A DNA stretch of 64,000 bases from an uncultured Pirellulales bacterium. Its GTDB lineage: Bacteria; Planctomycetota; Planctomycetia; Pirellulales; Thermoguttaceae. Below are positions 44,392 through 53,838 of the stretch, one piece after another. Each line of letters begins with the position of its first letter. Positions within the stretch are counted from its first letter, which is position 1. Below the pieces are notes generated by a model. The model was not told the origin of the DNA and did no database searches. It saw only the letters and a program-made list of their open reading frames with translations. Where the stretch lies: NCBI GenBank assembly GCA_938015445.1, contig CALLPE010000012.1, positions 23,532 through 87,531 of the forward strand, given 5' to 3'. The translations under genes were made by a program, and so were the position numbers.

Positions 44392-46623
44392 CTACTGCAT
44401 CTGTCCCTGGCGGACGCGCGTAGCCATCTCCTGGAACCGGGCGGCTTCTTCTTCAGCCCCGTTATGCCGGTGCATGGTGGCCAGATTGTTATACGGAACC
44501 GCCAGCGCATTTTCGCTGAGCGTTCCTTCCCGCACGGCTTGTTCCATCAGTCTTACGCCGCGCTGGGTCAGCGCCAGCGCCTTATCGCGTTGTCCTGTCT
44601 CCCAGTACGAAACGCCCATGCTGACGAACGTTTCGCCGTGCCGTCCCAGGTCGCCGGCAGCCTCGCGCGGCAGCGGTTTTTCCAATAGGGGGATGGCTTT
44701 CTCGAACCAGGAGATTGCCGCCCGATGGTTGTTATCGCGGATCGCATATATCGCTCCCAGCCGGAAATACAGCCTGCCCAGCAGGTAGCTGGTGGTGGGG
44801 GTCTGCTTTTGTTTGTCGCCTTCTTCCAGATGCTCGATCGCCCATTCGCCGTACTTCAGCGCCGTGTCGTGATCGCCACGAAGCTGATATACTTGCAGGG
44901 CGTCGTACAGGGCCATGCCCAGATCCCAGCGGAGCTGGGCCTTGCGAATCGGGTCCTGGGCCGAGTTGATTAGCTCTTGCCCGATTTGCATGGCCTGTTT
45001 TGTCCAGTCGCTGGGGTCGATAGCCCCTCGCAATCCTACGTAGGCCGCCAGCGCGCGGGTGGCCACGCGGAAGCGGTATTCCTGGCTGCCTTGCTCGCTC
45101 TTGATCAGATTGTCGGCGATTGCCGCCGCCCGCGCAATCCACCGGTTGACCGCCGTCTCTTTGTCTTTCCAGTCGCCCCAAGCAATGTCGTGCGCCGCAC
45201 CCAGGTGGGCGTCCAGCAGTACCTCCTTGGCTGTTTGCCGGATGGCCGGATGCCGGTCGTTGGCCACTGCGTCGGCCGTCTTTATGGCGTCGGTGTGGTA
45301 CCGGATGGCTTGCCGATAATCCGGATTCGGCCCCGATGCCAGCAGGTCGCCGATCAGGCACTGCGCTCTGGCCTGAATGTGCGGCCGGTTCTTGGCTAGC
45401 GCGATCGCCTGCTGGGCCTCGGCAATGGCATCCTTCAGCCGCCCGACTTGGCCGAGAATTTGCGCCTTGGTCACCCGATAGCGCGGGTTGTCCGGCTCGA
45501 AACGCACCGCTTCCGAAGCCGCGGTCAGCGCACTGTCGTACTGGCCGGTCGCCGCCAGCAAGCGCCCATAAAGCCACAAGGCCCGGGCGTTGCGAGGCTC
45601 GAGTTTCAAAGCCTGCTCCAGATCAAGCAAGCTCGCCTGGCAGTGGGTGTCCATGTGCGTTTCTGCCCGAAGCACAAATGGTTCCGCATTGATCGGCTCC
45701 AAAATGATCTGGGCCACTTTCATCGACGGCTTGCGTCCGTCTTCAGACGGCGCAAAGGCGAACAACACCCCGCGCTCCGGATATACCTGCCCCAGCACTT
45801 CGCCCAACTCGTTCGAGACCAGCACCGGGCGAATCGCACTCAGTTCGAGCTGCTTGGCGACGGCAGCGGCGGGAAAGGTTTGCGCCAAATGAATCACAAT
45901 GGCCACTACCTTGCCGTCGGCTGCATTGAGTTCCACCTGCTCGAACGGCTCGATGCTGTACAACTGCACCAGCATCCCGCCGCGTTTGCTGATTTCCTTG
46001 GGCGGCCCCCAGAACTTCTCAACTTCGGCCAGCGGAGTGACACCCGGCGTGACCCCCTTGAAACTGGCGGCCTCGACCGGTGCCAGTCCGGATTGAGTGG
46101 GGTCGGGTATGGGCTGAAGTTCTTCTTCGTCGTCGCTTCCCGGCCGGACAGCAGGAGCACTCAAGTCGTCTTGAACAGCCGCGCTTCGCCCAACACCCAC
46201 CTGGCCGCCAAACCGTGAGTCGCCGCCTGCCGCGTGCCCGGTCGCTGCCTCCGCCGCATCGCCCCGATGTGCAGGTGACTGCCCGAGTGCGGAGGAGTTC
46301 TGGGGTCGGACCGCCGGAGTGGGTTGCGGTTGATCCAGAAAGCCAGCAAAGGCTGCCTCGCCGGCTGCGGCCGATCGAGCAGGCTGAGGCGATTCCGCCT
46401 CAGCCACCGGAGGCAGTGGCCCCATCGGGCGGACTGGCCAGTAACTACCGTTTGGCTGACCGCTGCCCGGCTGCTGCATGGTTCGAAGGGTGTGCTCCAA
46501 TCCGGCCAGCGGCCCGGGAGCACTATGGTCCTCATCGACCTGCCGTTCCGCCGCAACAGCCACTATGGGAAACACAATGGCAACGGCGAGCAGTTTCCAG
46601 ACTCTGGCGATTGGGCCTTGCAT
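44392..46623 (-). CDS. Exported TPR-repeat protein
   Basis: The 743-residue protein has a signal peptide (MQGPIARVWKLLAVAIVFPIVAVA) and a Pro/Ala/Gln-rich low-complexity region to about residue 190. A conserved beta-rich segment follows (GVTPLAEVEKFWGPPKEISK...LEPINAEPFVLRAE), then at least six TPR units (for example ALKLEPRNARALWLYGRLLAATGQYD, AVRFEPDNPRYRV). TPRs mediate protein contacts. The ATG at 46623 has AAGGAGG 8 nt upstream. Partner and role are unknown; an envelope scaffold is likely. Confidence 0.82.
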   Translation of the reverse strand: MQGPIARVWKLLAVAIVFPIVAVAAERQVDEDHSAPGPLAGLEHTLRTMQQPGSGQPNGSYWPVRPMGPLPPVAEAESPQPARSAAAGEAAFAGFLDQPQPTPAVRPQNSSALGQSPAHRGDAAEAATGHAAGGDSRFGGQVGVGRSAAVQDDLSAPAVRPGSDDEEELQPIPDPTQSGLAPVEAASFKGVTPGVTPLAEVEKFWGPPKEISKRGGMLVQLYSIEPFEQVELNAADGKVVAIVIHLAQTFPAAAVAKQLELSAIRPVLVSNELGEVLGQVYPERGVLFAFAPSEDGRKPSMKVAQIILEPINAEPFVLRAETHMDTHCQASLLDLEQALKLEPRNARALWLYGRLLAATGQYDSALTAASEAVRFEPDNPRYRVTKAQILGQVGRLKDAIAEAQQAIALAKNRPHIQARAQCLIGDLLASGPNPDYRQAIRYHTDAIKTADAVANDRHPAIRQTAKEVLLDAHLGAAHDIAWGDWKDKETAVNRWIARAAAIADNLIKSEQGSQEYRFRVATRALAAYVGLRGAIDPSDWTKQAMQIGQELINSAQDPIRKAQLRWDLGMALYDALQVYQLRGDHDTALKYGEWAIEHLEEGDKQKQTPTTSYLLGRLYFRLGAIYAIRDNNHRAAISWFEKAIPLLEKPLPREAAGDLGRHGETFVSMGVSYWETGQRDKALALTQRGVRLMEQAVREGTLSENALAVPYNNLATMHRHNGAEEEAARFQEMATRVRQGQMQ

Positions 46624-46919
46624 CGGCGGTTCCTCCTTGAACCACGTCCGGAGCGGCGATGCCACATCCGGCCGGGACGTTTAACCTGCTGTTCGGCCCC
46701 GGCTGCCCATCTGCCCTGTGGTACAGCCCGGTCCGTCATGCCACTAATAGGTGTACTATCTCCCACCTACCTCTTTGCCCAATGGCTGCGTAGTCTACCG
46801 CCCCCGCGCTGCACAGTCCATAGCGAAATTTTGTCAGTCAGTGGCGAAATTTCGTTGGTTGCGTGGGTTCGCCGGCTCGCTGGTCTCGCCGGATCGCCGG
46901 CTCACCAGGTGTACCGGCG

Positions 46920-47948
46920 TCACCGGCGCTGTTCGCTTGCAGCTTTGATTATGCTTTGAATGCTCACCGGAGTCCCGCCTTGATGCTTGCTGTGGTCGGC
47001 GGCTTCCATGAAGGCGTAGATCTCCAGGGTTTCTTCCATTTCCACCGGCGGTTTGCCGGTCTTGAAGAACTTGGCGATCTCGGTCACCAGCGGTTTGTAG
47101 CCGTCGTAAGGGCCAGCCGGTACGATGGCTTTGGTGCCGAAGACCATCGCGCCCATCTCCGCGCGCCCCTCGCGGATGCCCCGGAATACGCCCACGCGAC
47201 CGTCTTCCCATACGCCTACTACCACATCGGTCCCCGGTGTGTTGACCCTGGTGACCGAGCGGCAGCCCTTGCCCATCACGGTAAAAAGTATCTCTACCCC
47301 ATGGATGCCGTACCAGAACAGGTCGGGATGGTGAGCTTCGAGCGAGCAGGGGCTCCAGGCGTGGCAGCCGCGGACTTGTCCGGCGGGCGATTCACCGCGT
47401 CGGGCGGCTTGCACCCCAGCCGAAAAGCGCGTGGAGGAACTGGAAAACACCGGCACGTTGTGTTCCCGCGCCAAGCGAGCGATCTCCAAGCAATCGGCCA
47501 GCGAGCCGGCAAACGGCTTGTCGATAAACACCGGCTTGCCGGCTTTGACAACCGCTCGGAATTGCTCCAAGTGCGGACGCCCATCGACGCTCTCGATCAT
47601 GATGGCATCGACCTTGGGCAGCATCTCCTCGATGGACTTGCAAATCTCGATGCCTTGCTGGCGCAACTGCTCGGTGTATTTTTCCACGCGATCGCGGCTG
47701 GCGGGCAAATCGGGGCTTCCGCCAGGAAAACCGGCCACTACCCTAACGCCTGCCAGATCGCCCTCGTTGTTCGGGTTGTTCAAGATTGAAGTAAAGGCGA
47801 TCACATGCGAGGTATCCAAGCCGATCATCCCCACGCGGATGACCTTTTCCTCCACGGCAGCCGCTCCTGCCTGCTCGGCAGCCAGCCCGCAAGACTGGCA
47901 AACCACCATTGAGACGCCAATGGCGAGTAGGAAGTGAGTTAGCCGCAT
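46920..47948 (-). CDS. Exported Gfo/Idh/MocA-like protein with altered cofactor motifs
   Basis: The 342-residue protein has a signal peptide (about 1-23) and a Gfo/Idh fold. The glycine-rich loop reads GMIGLDTSHVIAF, lacking GxGxxG, and the EKP motif is DKP (IDKPFAG). The rest (PHLEQFRAVVKAGKPVF, FYGIHGVE-like WYGIHGVEILFTVMG) is normal for the family. It may bind a nucleotide poorly or act as a non-redox member. AGGAG lies close before the ATG. It is followed in the divergent direction by nothing related, but the TIM-barrel isomerase gene upstream (48245-49201) is on the same strand. Confidence 0.8.
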   Translation of the reverse strand: MRLTHFLLAIGVSMVVCQSCGLAAEQAGAAAVEEKVIRVGMIGLDTSHVIAFTSILNNPNNEGDLAGVRVVAGFPGGSPDLPASRDRVEKYTEQLRQQGIEICKSIEEMLPKVDAIMIESVDGRPHLEQFRAVVKAGKPVFIDKPFAGSLADCLEIARLAREHNVPVFSSSSTRFSAGVQAARRGESPAGQVRGCHAWSPCSLEAHHPDLFWYGIHGVEILFTVMGKGCRSVTRVNTPGTDVVVGVWEDGRVGVFRGIREGRAEMGAMVFGTKAIVPAGPYDGYKPLVTEIAKFFKTGKPPVEMEETLEIYAFMEAADHSKHQGGTPVSIQSIIKAASEQRR

Positions 47949-48244
47949 CGGTTAGCTCCTTTAAGTTGTCAGCGGCGCTGTTTCGCGCCCACAAAATGCC
48001 TTCGATTCCCGATTGGACCGGCACCGGCGGAAAACCGTCTGCGGTCCTCGTGCTTCGCATGCTTAACTATTCTGACGCAGTGCTGCAAATGACGCAGTGT
48101 CAGAAATACTGTTCAGAAATACTGTATCGACCCGCGGCTGCGCTACTGCCCGACGTGGGAACGGTCCCCGCAATTCGCCTACAAAGATTCTACGGATACC
48201 CCGCAAAAACGATGGAGCGTATCGCTCGCACATAACCGAACAGC

Positions 48245-49201
48245 CTACTTGCCAGCGATGATCAGCTCCAAGCGGCGATTCTGCTCTTCCAGCGGCAGGC
48301 GGCCGCCCTCGATGGTCAGCCAACCGTTGTACCCGATGCGCTCGATTTCCCGTCGCACGGCGGGCCAGTTTACGCTGCCCTCGCGGATTTCCACGAAGCT
48401 GCCGCCTTTGCCGTCTGGGTTAAGCTTGAAGTCTTTCACATGTAGCTTGACGATCAGCTTGCCCAAGGCTTGGAACCACTCTTCCGGCGGCGCATATCGC
48501 ACGTGGTTGCCGATGTCGAAGTAGGCCTTTACCCACGGACTATTGAACGAGGCGACAAAATGCGCGAATATCTTGGGCTTGACCCACAGGTTGTTCCACA
48601 CGTTTTCCAGGGCGATTATCACGCCGGTCTTTTCGGCGGTGGGGATCAGCCGCTTGACGGCCTGGCGCGAGGCATCGACCGCGTGATTGTGCGCCTCGAT
48701 GTACTGGCGGTACGGTTCGTTGTCGCCGACGACCACGCGCCGCACGTGGCCAGTCTCCTCGTCGAAGTCGATGTCGAACTCCCAGGGCTGCGGCATGGCC
48801 ATTCCGCCGATGCGGCAGGGTACCAGCAACAGGGCGTCGGCCCCGTAACCCTGACAGGCCCGTAGCGCGTTTTCCACGGCAGCTAGGTCTTTCTCCAAGG
48901 TCTCCGCCTTGTTGAAGTTCGCCCACCCGTACAGCACCGAGTGGATCTTCATACCCAATTTGTCGGCGGTGGCCCGGGCAGCCTCGGCTTCTTTTTGGGA
49001 AACCGCATGAGCAGTGGCCTCGATGCCCTCGAAGCCGGCGTCCTTGAACTTCTGGAGGGTGGCCTCGTTGGGAACACCAATCAGGGCCTTGCGAAGCACG
49101 GTCTTCCACTCCACTGCGGCCGCCGCGCGCGTGGCGGCCACCGCTACAGCGCCGGCAGCCCCGGCTGCCAAAAAACCGCGTCGATGCAATTTCGGGTTCA
49201 T
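48245..49201 (-). CDS. TAT-exported sugar phosphate isomerase/epimerase-like TIM barrel
   Basis: The 318-residue protein begins with a twin-arginine signal (LHRRGFLAAGAAG) and then an AP-endonuclease-2-type TIM barrel (GFEGIEATAHAV, ALENVWNNLW, VKAYFDIGNHVRYAPPEEW, VKLHVKDF, WLTIEGG). The family includes sugar isomerases and epimerases and also lyases acting on 3-keto sugars. Metal-binding Glu, Asp, His and Glu residues at the usual places are visible (ENV, DIGNH, HVKD, EGG). GGAGG lies 6 nt before the ATG. Same-strand pairing with the Gfo/Idh gene at 46920 suggests a joint extracytoplasmic sugar reaction. Confidence 0.85.
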   Translation of the reverse strand: MNPKLHRRGFLAAGAAGAVAVAATRAAAAVEWKTVLRKALIGVPNEATLQKFKDAGFEGIEATAHAVSQKEAEAARATADKLGMKIHSVLYGWANFNKAETLEKDLAAVENALRACQGYGADALLLVPCRIGGMAMPQPWEFDIDFDEETGHVRRVVVGDNEPYRQYIEAHNHAVDASRQAVKRLIPTAEKTGVIIALENVWNNLWVKPKIFAHFVASFNSPWVKAYFDIGNHVRYAPPEEWFQALGKLIVKLHVKDFKLNPDGKGGSFVEIREGSVNWPAVRREIERIGYNGWLTIEGGRLPLEEQNRRLELIIAGK

Positions 49202-49300
49202 GATCTGCCTCCATTGTCTGCTGGAATCGCCAAAGGCTGGGGAGTGCCAACGGCTTAAGTATGCTCCGCTAAAAGGCTGCGGTCAATCTTCCGCCTTGTT

Positions 49301-49360
49301 TGCACCGACCGCGTCTGCACCGACCGCGTCTGCACCGACCGCGTCTGCACCGACCGCGCT
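49301..49360. repeat. Four tandem 15-bp repeats
   Basis: TGCACCGACCGCGTC occurs at 49301, 49316 and 49331 without a mismatch, and at 49346 with a change at the end. Near-perfect identity implies recent slippage, so copy number may vary between strains. Confidence 0.95.
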
Positions 49361-49361
49361 T

Positions 49362-49418
49362 GTTCGCATACATCATGCCTGTTTGCATCGATGAAGCTCG
49401 TTTGCAGCCACCATGCCT
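49362..49418. repeat. Three tandem 19-bp degenerate repeats
   Basis: Units start at 49362, 49381 and 49400 with common bases GTTTGCA and ATG.CT. They begin one base after the 15-bp array. Confidence 0.7.
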
Positions 49419-49835
49419 GATGTCGTCGGCGAAAGACCACGCTCGGCGCACAGGCGCATCGACTGCCATGCTGCGAACATCTGCCATGCGCCACACCGTC
49501 CACCGCTCGACCCGACGTGCAGCACTGACCCGAATCGCCGCCGGCATCTGTACCGTAGCCGCCGGTCGCAGGTGTGCGCGACTAGCGTGCCGCCGCAAAT
49601 GCTCGGGCAGCGCCAGCAACCGGCAAGCTGAGCAGCGTTGTTTGCCGCAAATGAAGGCTGGCCAGCTTTTTTGCCGGGAACGAAACTCGAAATACACCAG
49701 CTTATCGCGGCGTAACGGTGCGACTGCTCCGAATTGCCTTCGGCTCACCGCCCGAACGAATCTCTTTCCCACTTGGCCCGACGCCATAATGCCGAGGTCA
49801 GACAACAGCCGAATGGCGCCGGCCGCTCGTGAATT

Positions 49836-49888
49836 GTGGAATTGTGAATTGTGAAGTGGAACTGTGCAGTGGAATTGTGAATTGTGAA
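49836..49888. repeat. 20-bp repeat pair with partial middle copy
   Basis: GTGGAATTGTGAATTGTGAA occurs at 49836-49855 and 49869-49888, with a 13-base partial copy GTGGAACTGTGCA between them. Confidence 0.9.
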
Positions 49889-50207
49889 ATCGTGAAGTTG
49901 TCCAAGCGCTCAAAAAATCGCTCTTTGTGAGATTGCTGAAATAGGGTAAGTTTGAAGAGTTTACAACACGTATCGGGGGGCGGGCAGTCCAGCAAGCGCG
50001 ATTTCGTCAGCGACAAAGCTTAATGAGGAAACACTTTACGTCGTCGCACTCGACGTCACATCGAGCTGCGCAACGCTTTGGCACAGTAGTTGCTTTGGTG
50101 GCTTGGTGCTAGCACGCCCGCCGGGTTCGTCGGCCGTCAGCATCGAGGCAGCAACTGTACGGAGACAGTAAGAGCCTCTATCAAAACCATCTATCTTGGG
50201 GCACTGC

Positions 50208-50261
50208 ATTGCCAGCGTAGGAACTAGGAACTAGATTGCCAGCATAGGAACTAGGAACTAG
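50208..50261. repeat. Two tandem 27-bp repeats with nested 7-bp repeats
   Basis: Units 50208-50234 and 50235-50261 differ at one base. Each ends in a doubled GGAACTA, so two scales of duplication are nested. Confidence 0.95.
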
Positions 50262-50432
50262 TTGAAGCTTTTGAGGCTGCTGCTTTTTAAACCGTCTGAA
50301 ATCAAATTTTCCGGAGGGAGCCGGTTCAAACACTTCGGATGGCCAGCGACGCTTTTCAGGCCATCGCGGCTTGCACCTGGCGCAGTGATGCCAGAGGCGT
50401 CCACGAGCTGGCGGTCGGTAAAGGAAGCGACT

Positions 50433-50566
50433 GAGCATGAGCTGGCCGACTTGCTTGACAATGAGCTGGCGGACGCGACCCAGCAGTAAGCTACCGAACA
50501 GCACGTAACCGGGTAGCACGCAATCGAGTATCTGCACCATAACCAATATCTGTACCAGACGGCGGG
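50433..50566. repeat. Run of 24-, 15- and 18-bp degenerate repeat pairs
   Basis: Two 24-bp units share ATGAGCTGGC.GAC (50433-50456, 50457-50480). Two 15-bp units, GCACGTAACCGGGTA and GCACGCAATCGAGTA, lie at 50501 and 50516. Two 18-bp units beginning TCTG.ACCA lie at 50531 and 50549. Confidence 0.7.
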
Positions 50567-50685
50567 AAGTAACCGAGTATTTACAGGAGCTAATTGGCCG
50601 GCCAGGCTACTGTGCCCGGCTTTTTTGAAGCGCACGGATGCCAAGCGGTTCCGGTCGGCCCACGGCAAGGAAGCGAGGAACAGGC

Positions 50686-52173
50686 ATGGAAGCTTGCAGG
50701 GAACGCTCTGGGCTGGCCAGCGGCCGTGGGTGCGTTGCGCCGGCGGTGATCAGGCGTCTGGTATTGGGGGCGTTGCTGGTCAGTCTGACTGCCGCCGCCA
50801 AGCATCGCACGGCCAACTTCATTGTTGAAGCACCCGACCCGACCTACGCCGCCCAAGTCGCCCAAGCAGCCGAGCACTATCGGCGCCAGTTGGCCATCGA
50901 GTGGCTGGGCAAAGAGTTGCCCAATTGGTCCCAGCCCTGTCCGATCACGGTAAACGTAGGTCCTCATTTGGGGGCCGGCGGCGCAACCACGTTTGTATTC
51001 GATCGGGGCGAGGTGTACGGATGGCGGATGACCATCCAAGGCCCAGCCGACCGGCTGATCGACTCGGTGCTGCCGCACGAGATCACCCACATGATCTTTG
51101 CTAGCCATTTTCGCCGGCCGCTACCGCGCTGGGCCGACGAGGGAGCCGCCACCACTGTCGAGCATCCCAGCGAGCGCAACAAGTACCGCGCCATGTTGCA
51201 TCAAGTTTTGCGTAGCGGACAGGGTATTTCCCTCAGTCAGATGTTCGCTCTGAAAGACTATCCGTCTAATCCGCTGCCGTTGTACGCTCAAAGCCACTCG
51301 TTGGCCGATTACCTGATCCAGTTGGGCGGAAGGCAGAAGTACGTGTTGTTCGTCGGCGATGGCCTGAAAAGCAACGACTGGCCCGGCGCGGTCCGACGGC
51401 ATTACGGTGTGTCCGACCTCGGCCAATTGCAGAACACATGGCTGGCCTGGGTGCAACAAGGATCGCCGCCGCTGCGGCCACACAATACCGCGCCTGAAGC
51501 GGCACCATCCCAGCCGTTGCTTGCCGCCGCTGGCCAGTCCGGCCGCGTTGCGCCAGCCAGTTTCGGTAGCTCTGACGGCGGAACCTTTAGCCGCCGACCT
51601 GCCGACCGACGACTGGCGGATATCCAACCTCAGCTCGTCGCCCAAGCGCCGACAGCCGCACAGGCGCAAGCTAGTGAGCAGCCGAGCCGAGTGCCGGAGG
51701 CTGCCGGCCCGGCAGAACGTGACGCCGGTAGCTTGGCGGCCGTGTGGCAACCGGCGGAGCGGAAACTCGCATCGGAAACCAGAAACGCCGCCGACAATAC
51801 CAAAGCTGTGCCGCTGGGGCGGCTAGTGCCGGTGGCGCGTCTGCCAGAAGAGTCGTTGGCTGCCGGGCAGGTAGGAAACAACACTGCTCGACCGCTCCAA
51901 CCTCCAAGCGACGCCGTAGCCGTCAGTCTACCGCCGCTGCCAGAGCCGGTTTCTGCGACGCCTGCCGGGTGGTGGGGCGCCGGCACCCCCGCGGCGCCGG
52001 CCGCTCCAGTGCGCAGCGGCGCCTCGCTCGGTCCGACAGACAACGTGGCTGCCAGCGGACCAGTGGCTGCCTCACCGGATATGTCCACGCCGAATATATC
52101 CAGCAGTCAACTGGGCCGTCCCCAAACTCCCCAGGGACCGCGCCACATCATTATCCAATGGGGAACGCGTTGA
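50686..52173 (+). CDS. Peptidase MA-like zinc protease domain protein with Pro/Ala-rich tail
   Basis: The 495-residue protein has a short N terminus with a weak hydrophobic stretch (IRRLVLGALLVSLTAAA), so export is probable. The domain that follows has the gluzincin signature H131-E132-I-T-H135 (LPHEITHMI) and E152 (RWADEGAA), giving two His and one Glu zinc ligands with E132 as base. This fits Peptidase MA-like families. From about residue 285 on, 210 residues are Pro, Ala, Ser and Gln rich and probably disordered. The ATG at 50686 has GAGG 7 nt upstream; the ATG at 50638 lacks an SD. The substrate is unknown. Confidence 0.8.
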   Translation: MEACRERSGLASGRGCVAPAVIRRLVLGALLVSLTAAAKHRTANFIVEAPDPTYAAQVAQAAEHYRRQLAIEWLGKELPNWSQPCPITVNVGPHLGAGGATTFVFDRGEVYGWRMTIQGPADRLIDSVLPHEITHMIFASHFRRPLPRWADEGAATTVEHPSERNKYRAMLHQVLRSGQGISLSQMFALKDYPSNPLPLYAQSHSLADYLIQLGGRQKYVLFVGDGLKSNDWPGAVRRHYGVSDLGQLQNTWLAWVQQGSPPLRPHNTAPEAAPSQPLLAAAGQSGRVAPASFGSSDGGTFSRRPADRRLADIQPQLVAQAPTAAQAQASEQPSRVPEAAGPAERDAGSLAAVWQPAERKLASETRNAADNTKAVPLGRLVPVARLPEESLAAGQVGNNTARPLQPPSDAVAVSLPPLPEPVSATPAGWWGAGTPAAPAAPVRSGASLGPTDNVAASGPVAASPDMSTPNISSSQLGRPQTPQGPRHIIIQWGTR

Positions 52174-52270
52174 GCGCTGCAAAACTGTGGCAGTTCTCGT
52201 CGGTGGCAGGCCCGATACTTGCAACGCTGCCACCGCCGGAAGGTCCTAGGCGGCTCATGTCCTAGGCGCA

Positions 52271-52388
52271 GCATCAACTTCTATTGAGTTTTCCCAGACG
52301 TTTTAAGGCCTTCATACCTTTCGAGGAATTGGAGCGACAGCGGCGGCATCAACCGCTCGTTAGTTGTCCCAGACGTTGCAAGAGCCTT
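52271..52388. repeat. Two imperfect 42-43-bp repeats at a 75-bp period
   Basis: Copies starting at 52271 and 52346 share GCATCAAC, AGTT and TCCCAGACGTT, then AAG..CCTT. It lies in the 423-base gap between the peptidase and the Gfo/Idh cluster; no gene is visible in the rest of that gap. Confidence 0.7.
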
Positions 52389-52596
52389 TACAAAAAAGAG
52401 CTTTTATGGGAGCGTCCCACTGGCACGTCGGTAGCTAAACCTTTTTGGGGTTGTGTTTTGTTAGAGCCTCCAAGTCGCCGTGAGCCCCAACGCAACAGCG
52501 ACAATCGTCGGCCTCTTTCCATCCGGCGGCTGATTTGCCACAATGTTGACTCACTGAAGTAAGTATTGGCAGTGATCAACAACGATAGGTGGGGCA

Positions 52597-53745
52597 ATGC
52601 AGAACATCGGTGCGGCGGTAGTGGGGGCGGGATTCATCGGGCCGGTACACGTGGAGGCCTTGCGACGGTTGGGGATCAGCATCACCGGGGTACTTGGCTG
52701 CGACGAGAACGAATCGCGCTCGGCTTGCGAAAAGCTCGGCCTGCCCAAGGCGTACCCCAGCTACGACGAGTTGCTGGCCGATCCTGCCGTCACAGCAGTG
52801 CACCTGGCGGTGCCCAACGTGCTTCACTACGACATGGCCAAACGAGCGCTTCTGGCCGGCAAGCATGTGATGTGCGAGAAGCCGCTGGCGATGAACTCGC
52901 AGCAGTCGGCCGAGCTGGTCGAACTTGCCCGCGACACTCGCTTGGCCGCAGGCGTGTGCTACAACATCCGCTTCTATCCGCTGAACTTGCAGGCCCGGCA
53001 GATGGTGGCCAGCGGCCAGTTGGGACAGATTTACGCCGTCAACGGCAGTTATGTGCAGGACTGGCTGCTATATCCGACCGACTACAACTGGCGCGTGCTG
53101 GCCGACCAGGGCGGTCCGCTGCGTGCGGTGGCCGACATCGGTACCCACTGGATGGACCTGGTATGCTCCATCACCGGTCTGGAAGTGGAAGAAGTGATGG
53201 CCGATTTGCTGACCGTGCACAAAGTTCGCCAGCGTCCGGCAGGCGAAGTGGAAACGTTCACCGGCAAACTGAAAACACAGCAGCAAACCGTTCCTGTAGA
53301 AATCGCCACCGAGGACTACGGCTGCGTGATGTTCCGTTTTCGCGGCGGGGCGCGGGGCAGTTTGCACGTATCGCAAGTCACCGCCGGCCGCAAGAACTGT
53401 CTGCGCTACGAGATTTCCGGCTCCGCCTGCGCCTTGGCATGGAACAGCGAAGCTCCCAACACGCTGTGGATCGGACGGCGCGATGGGCCTAATCAGGAGC
53501 TGATCCGCGATCCGGCGCTGCTGGACGAGCTGGCCCGCGGGTTCACTAACTATCCCGGCGGCCACAACGAAGGCTTTCCCGATACCTTCAAGCAGTGCTT
53601 CCGCGCCTTTTACCAGTACATTGCCGCCGACGATCGCTCGGCCGCGCCGCTGTTTCCCACCTTTGCCGACGGTCACCGCGAAGTCCTGCTGTGCGAGGCG
53701 ATCTTGGAGAGCCACCGGCAACAGCGTTGGGTAGCGGTGAAGTGA
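52597..53745 (+). CDS. Cytoplasmic Gfo/Idh/MocA family oxidoreductase
   Basis: The 382-residue protein has no signal peptide. It has [18 protein letters not shown] (GxGxxG) at the N terminus and the canonical EKP (MCEKPLAM). The C-terminal catalytic part has [15 protein letters not shown], where D and H of the family-typical D...H pair are present. NAD(P)-dependent sugar or inositol oxidation is likely. An AGGTGGGG SD precedes the ATG. It heads a same-strand run with a sugar isomerase and deoC. As the only non-exported Gfo/Idh protein in the window, it is the most likely classical dehydrogenase. Confidence 0.9.
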   Translation: MQNIGAAVVGAGFIGPVHVEALRRLGISITGVLGCDENESRSACEKLGLPKAYPSYDELLADPAVTAVHLAVPNVLHYDMAKRALLAGKHVMCEKPLAMNSQQSAELVELARDTRLAAGVCYNIRFYPLNLQARQMVASGQLGQIYAVNGSYVQDWLLYPTDYNWRVLADQGGPLRAVADIGTHWMDLVCSITGLEVEEVMADLLTVHKVRQRPAGEVETFTGKLKTQQQTVPVEIATEDYGCVMFRFRGGARGSLHVSQVTAGRKNCLRYEISGSACALAWNSEAPNTLWIGRRDGPNQELIRDPALLDELARGFTNYPGGHNEGFPDTFKQCFRAFYQYIAADDRSAAPLFPTFADGHREVLLCEAILESHRQQRWVAVK

Positions 53746-53838
53746 GCGACACTACGCCCGGCACAGTAAGCGCTGCGAGATAAGCGCCCCGACAATCGAA
53801 CATTGGGCAATGCACCGTCAGACAACAAGGAACATGAT

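Larger units (their letters stand above)
49202..50685. other. 1.5-kb gap that is a hotspot of distinct short repeats
   Basis: This divergent gap carries at least six unrelated short repeat blocks, listed separately. Open frames crossing it owe their length to the repeats and do not look like protein. No RNA gene was recognised. Confidence 0.65.

Noticed and set aside
49269..49913. 214-codon minus-strand frame with RCRRG-type repeats
   Set aside because: The repeats come from the 15-bp tandem array; the remainder has no protein-like pattern and no SD.
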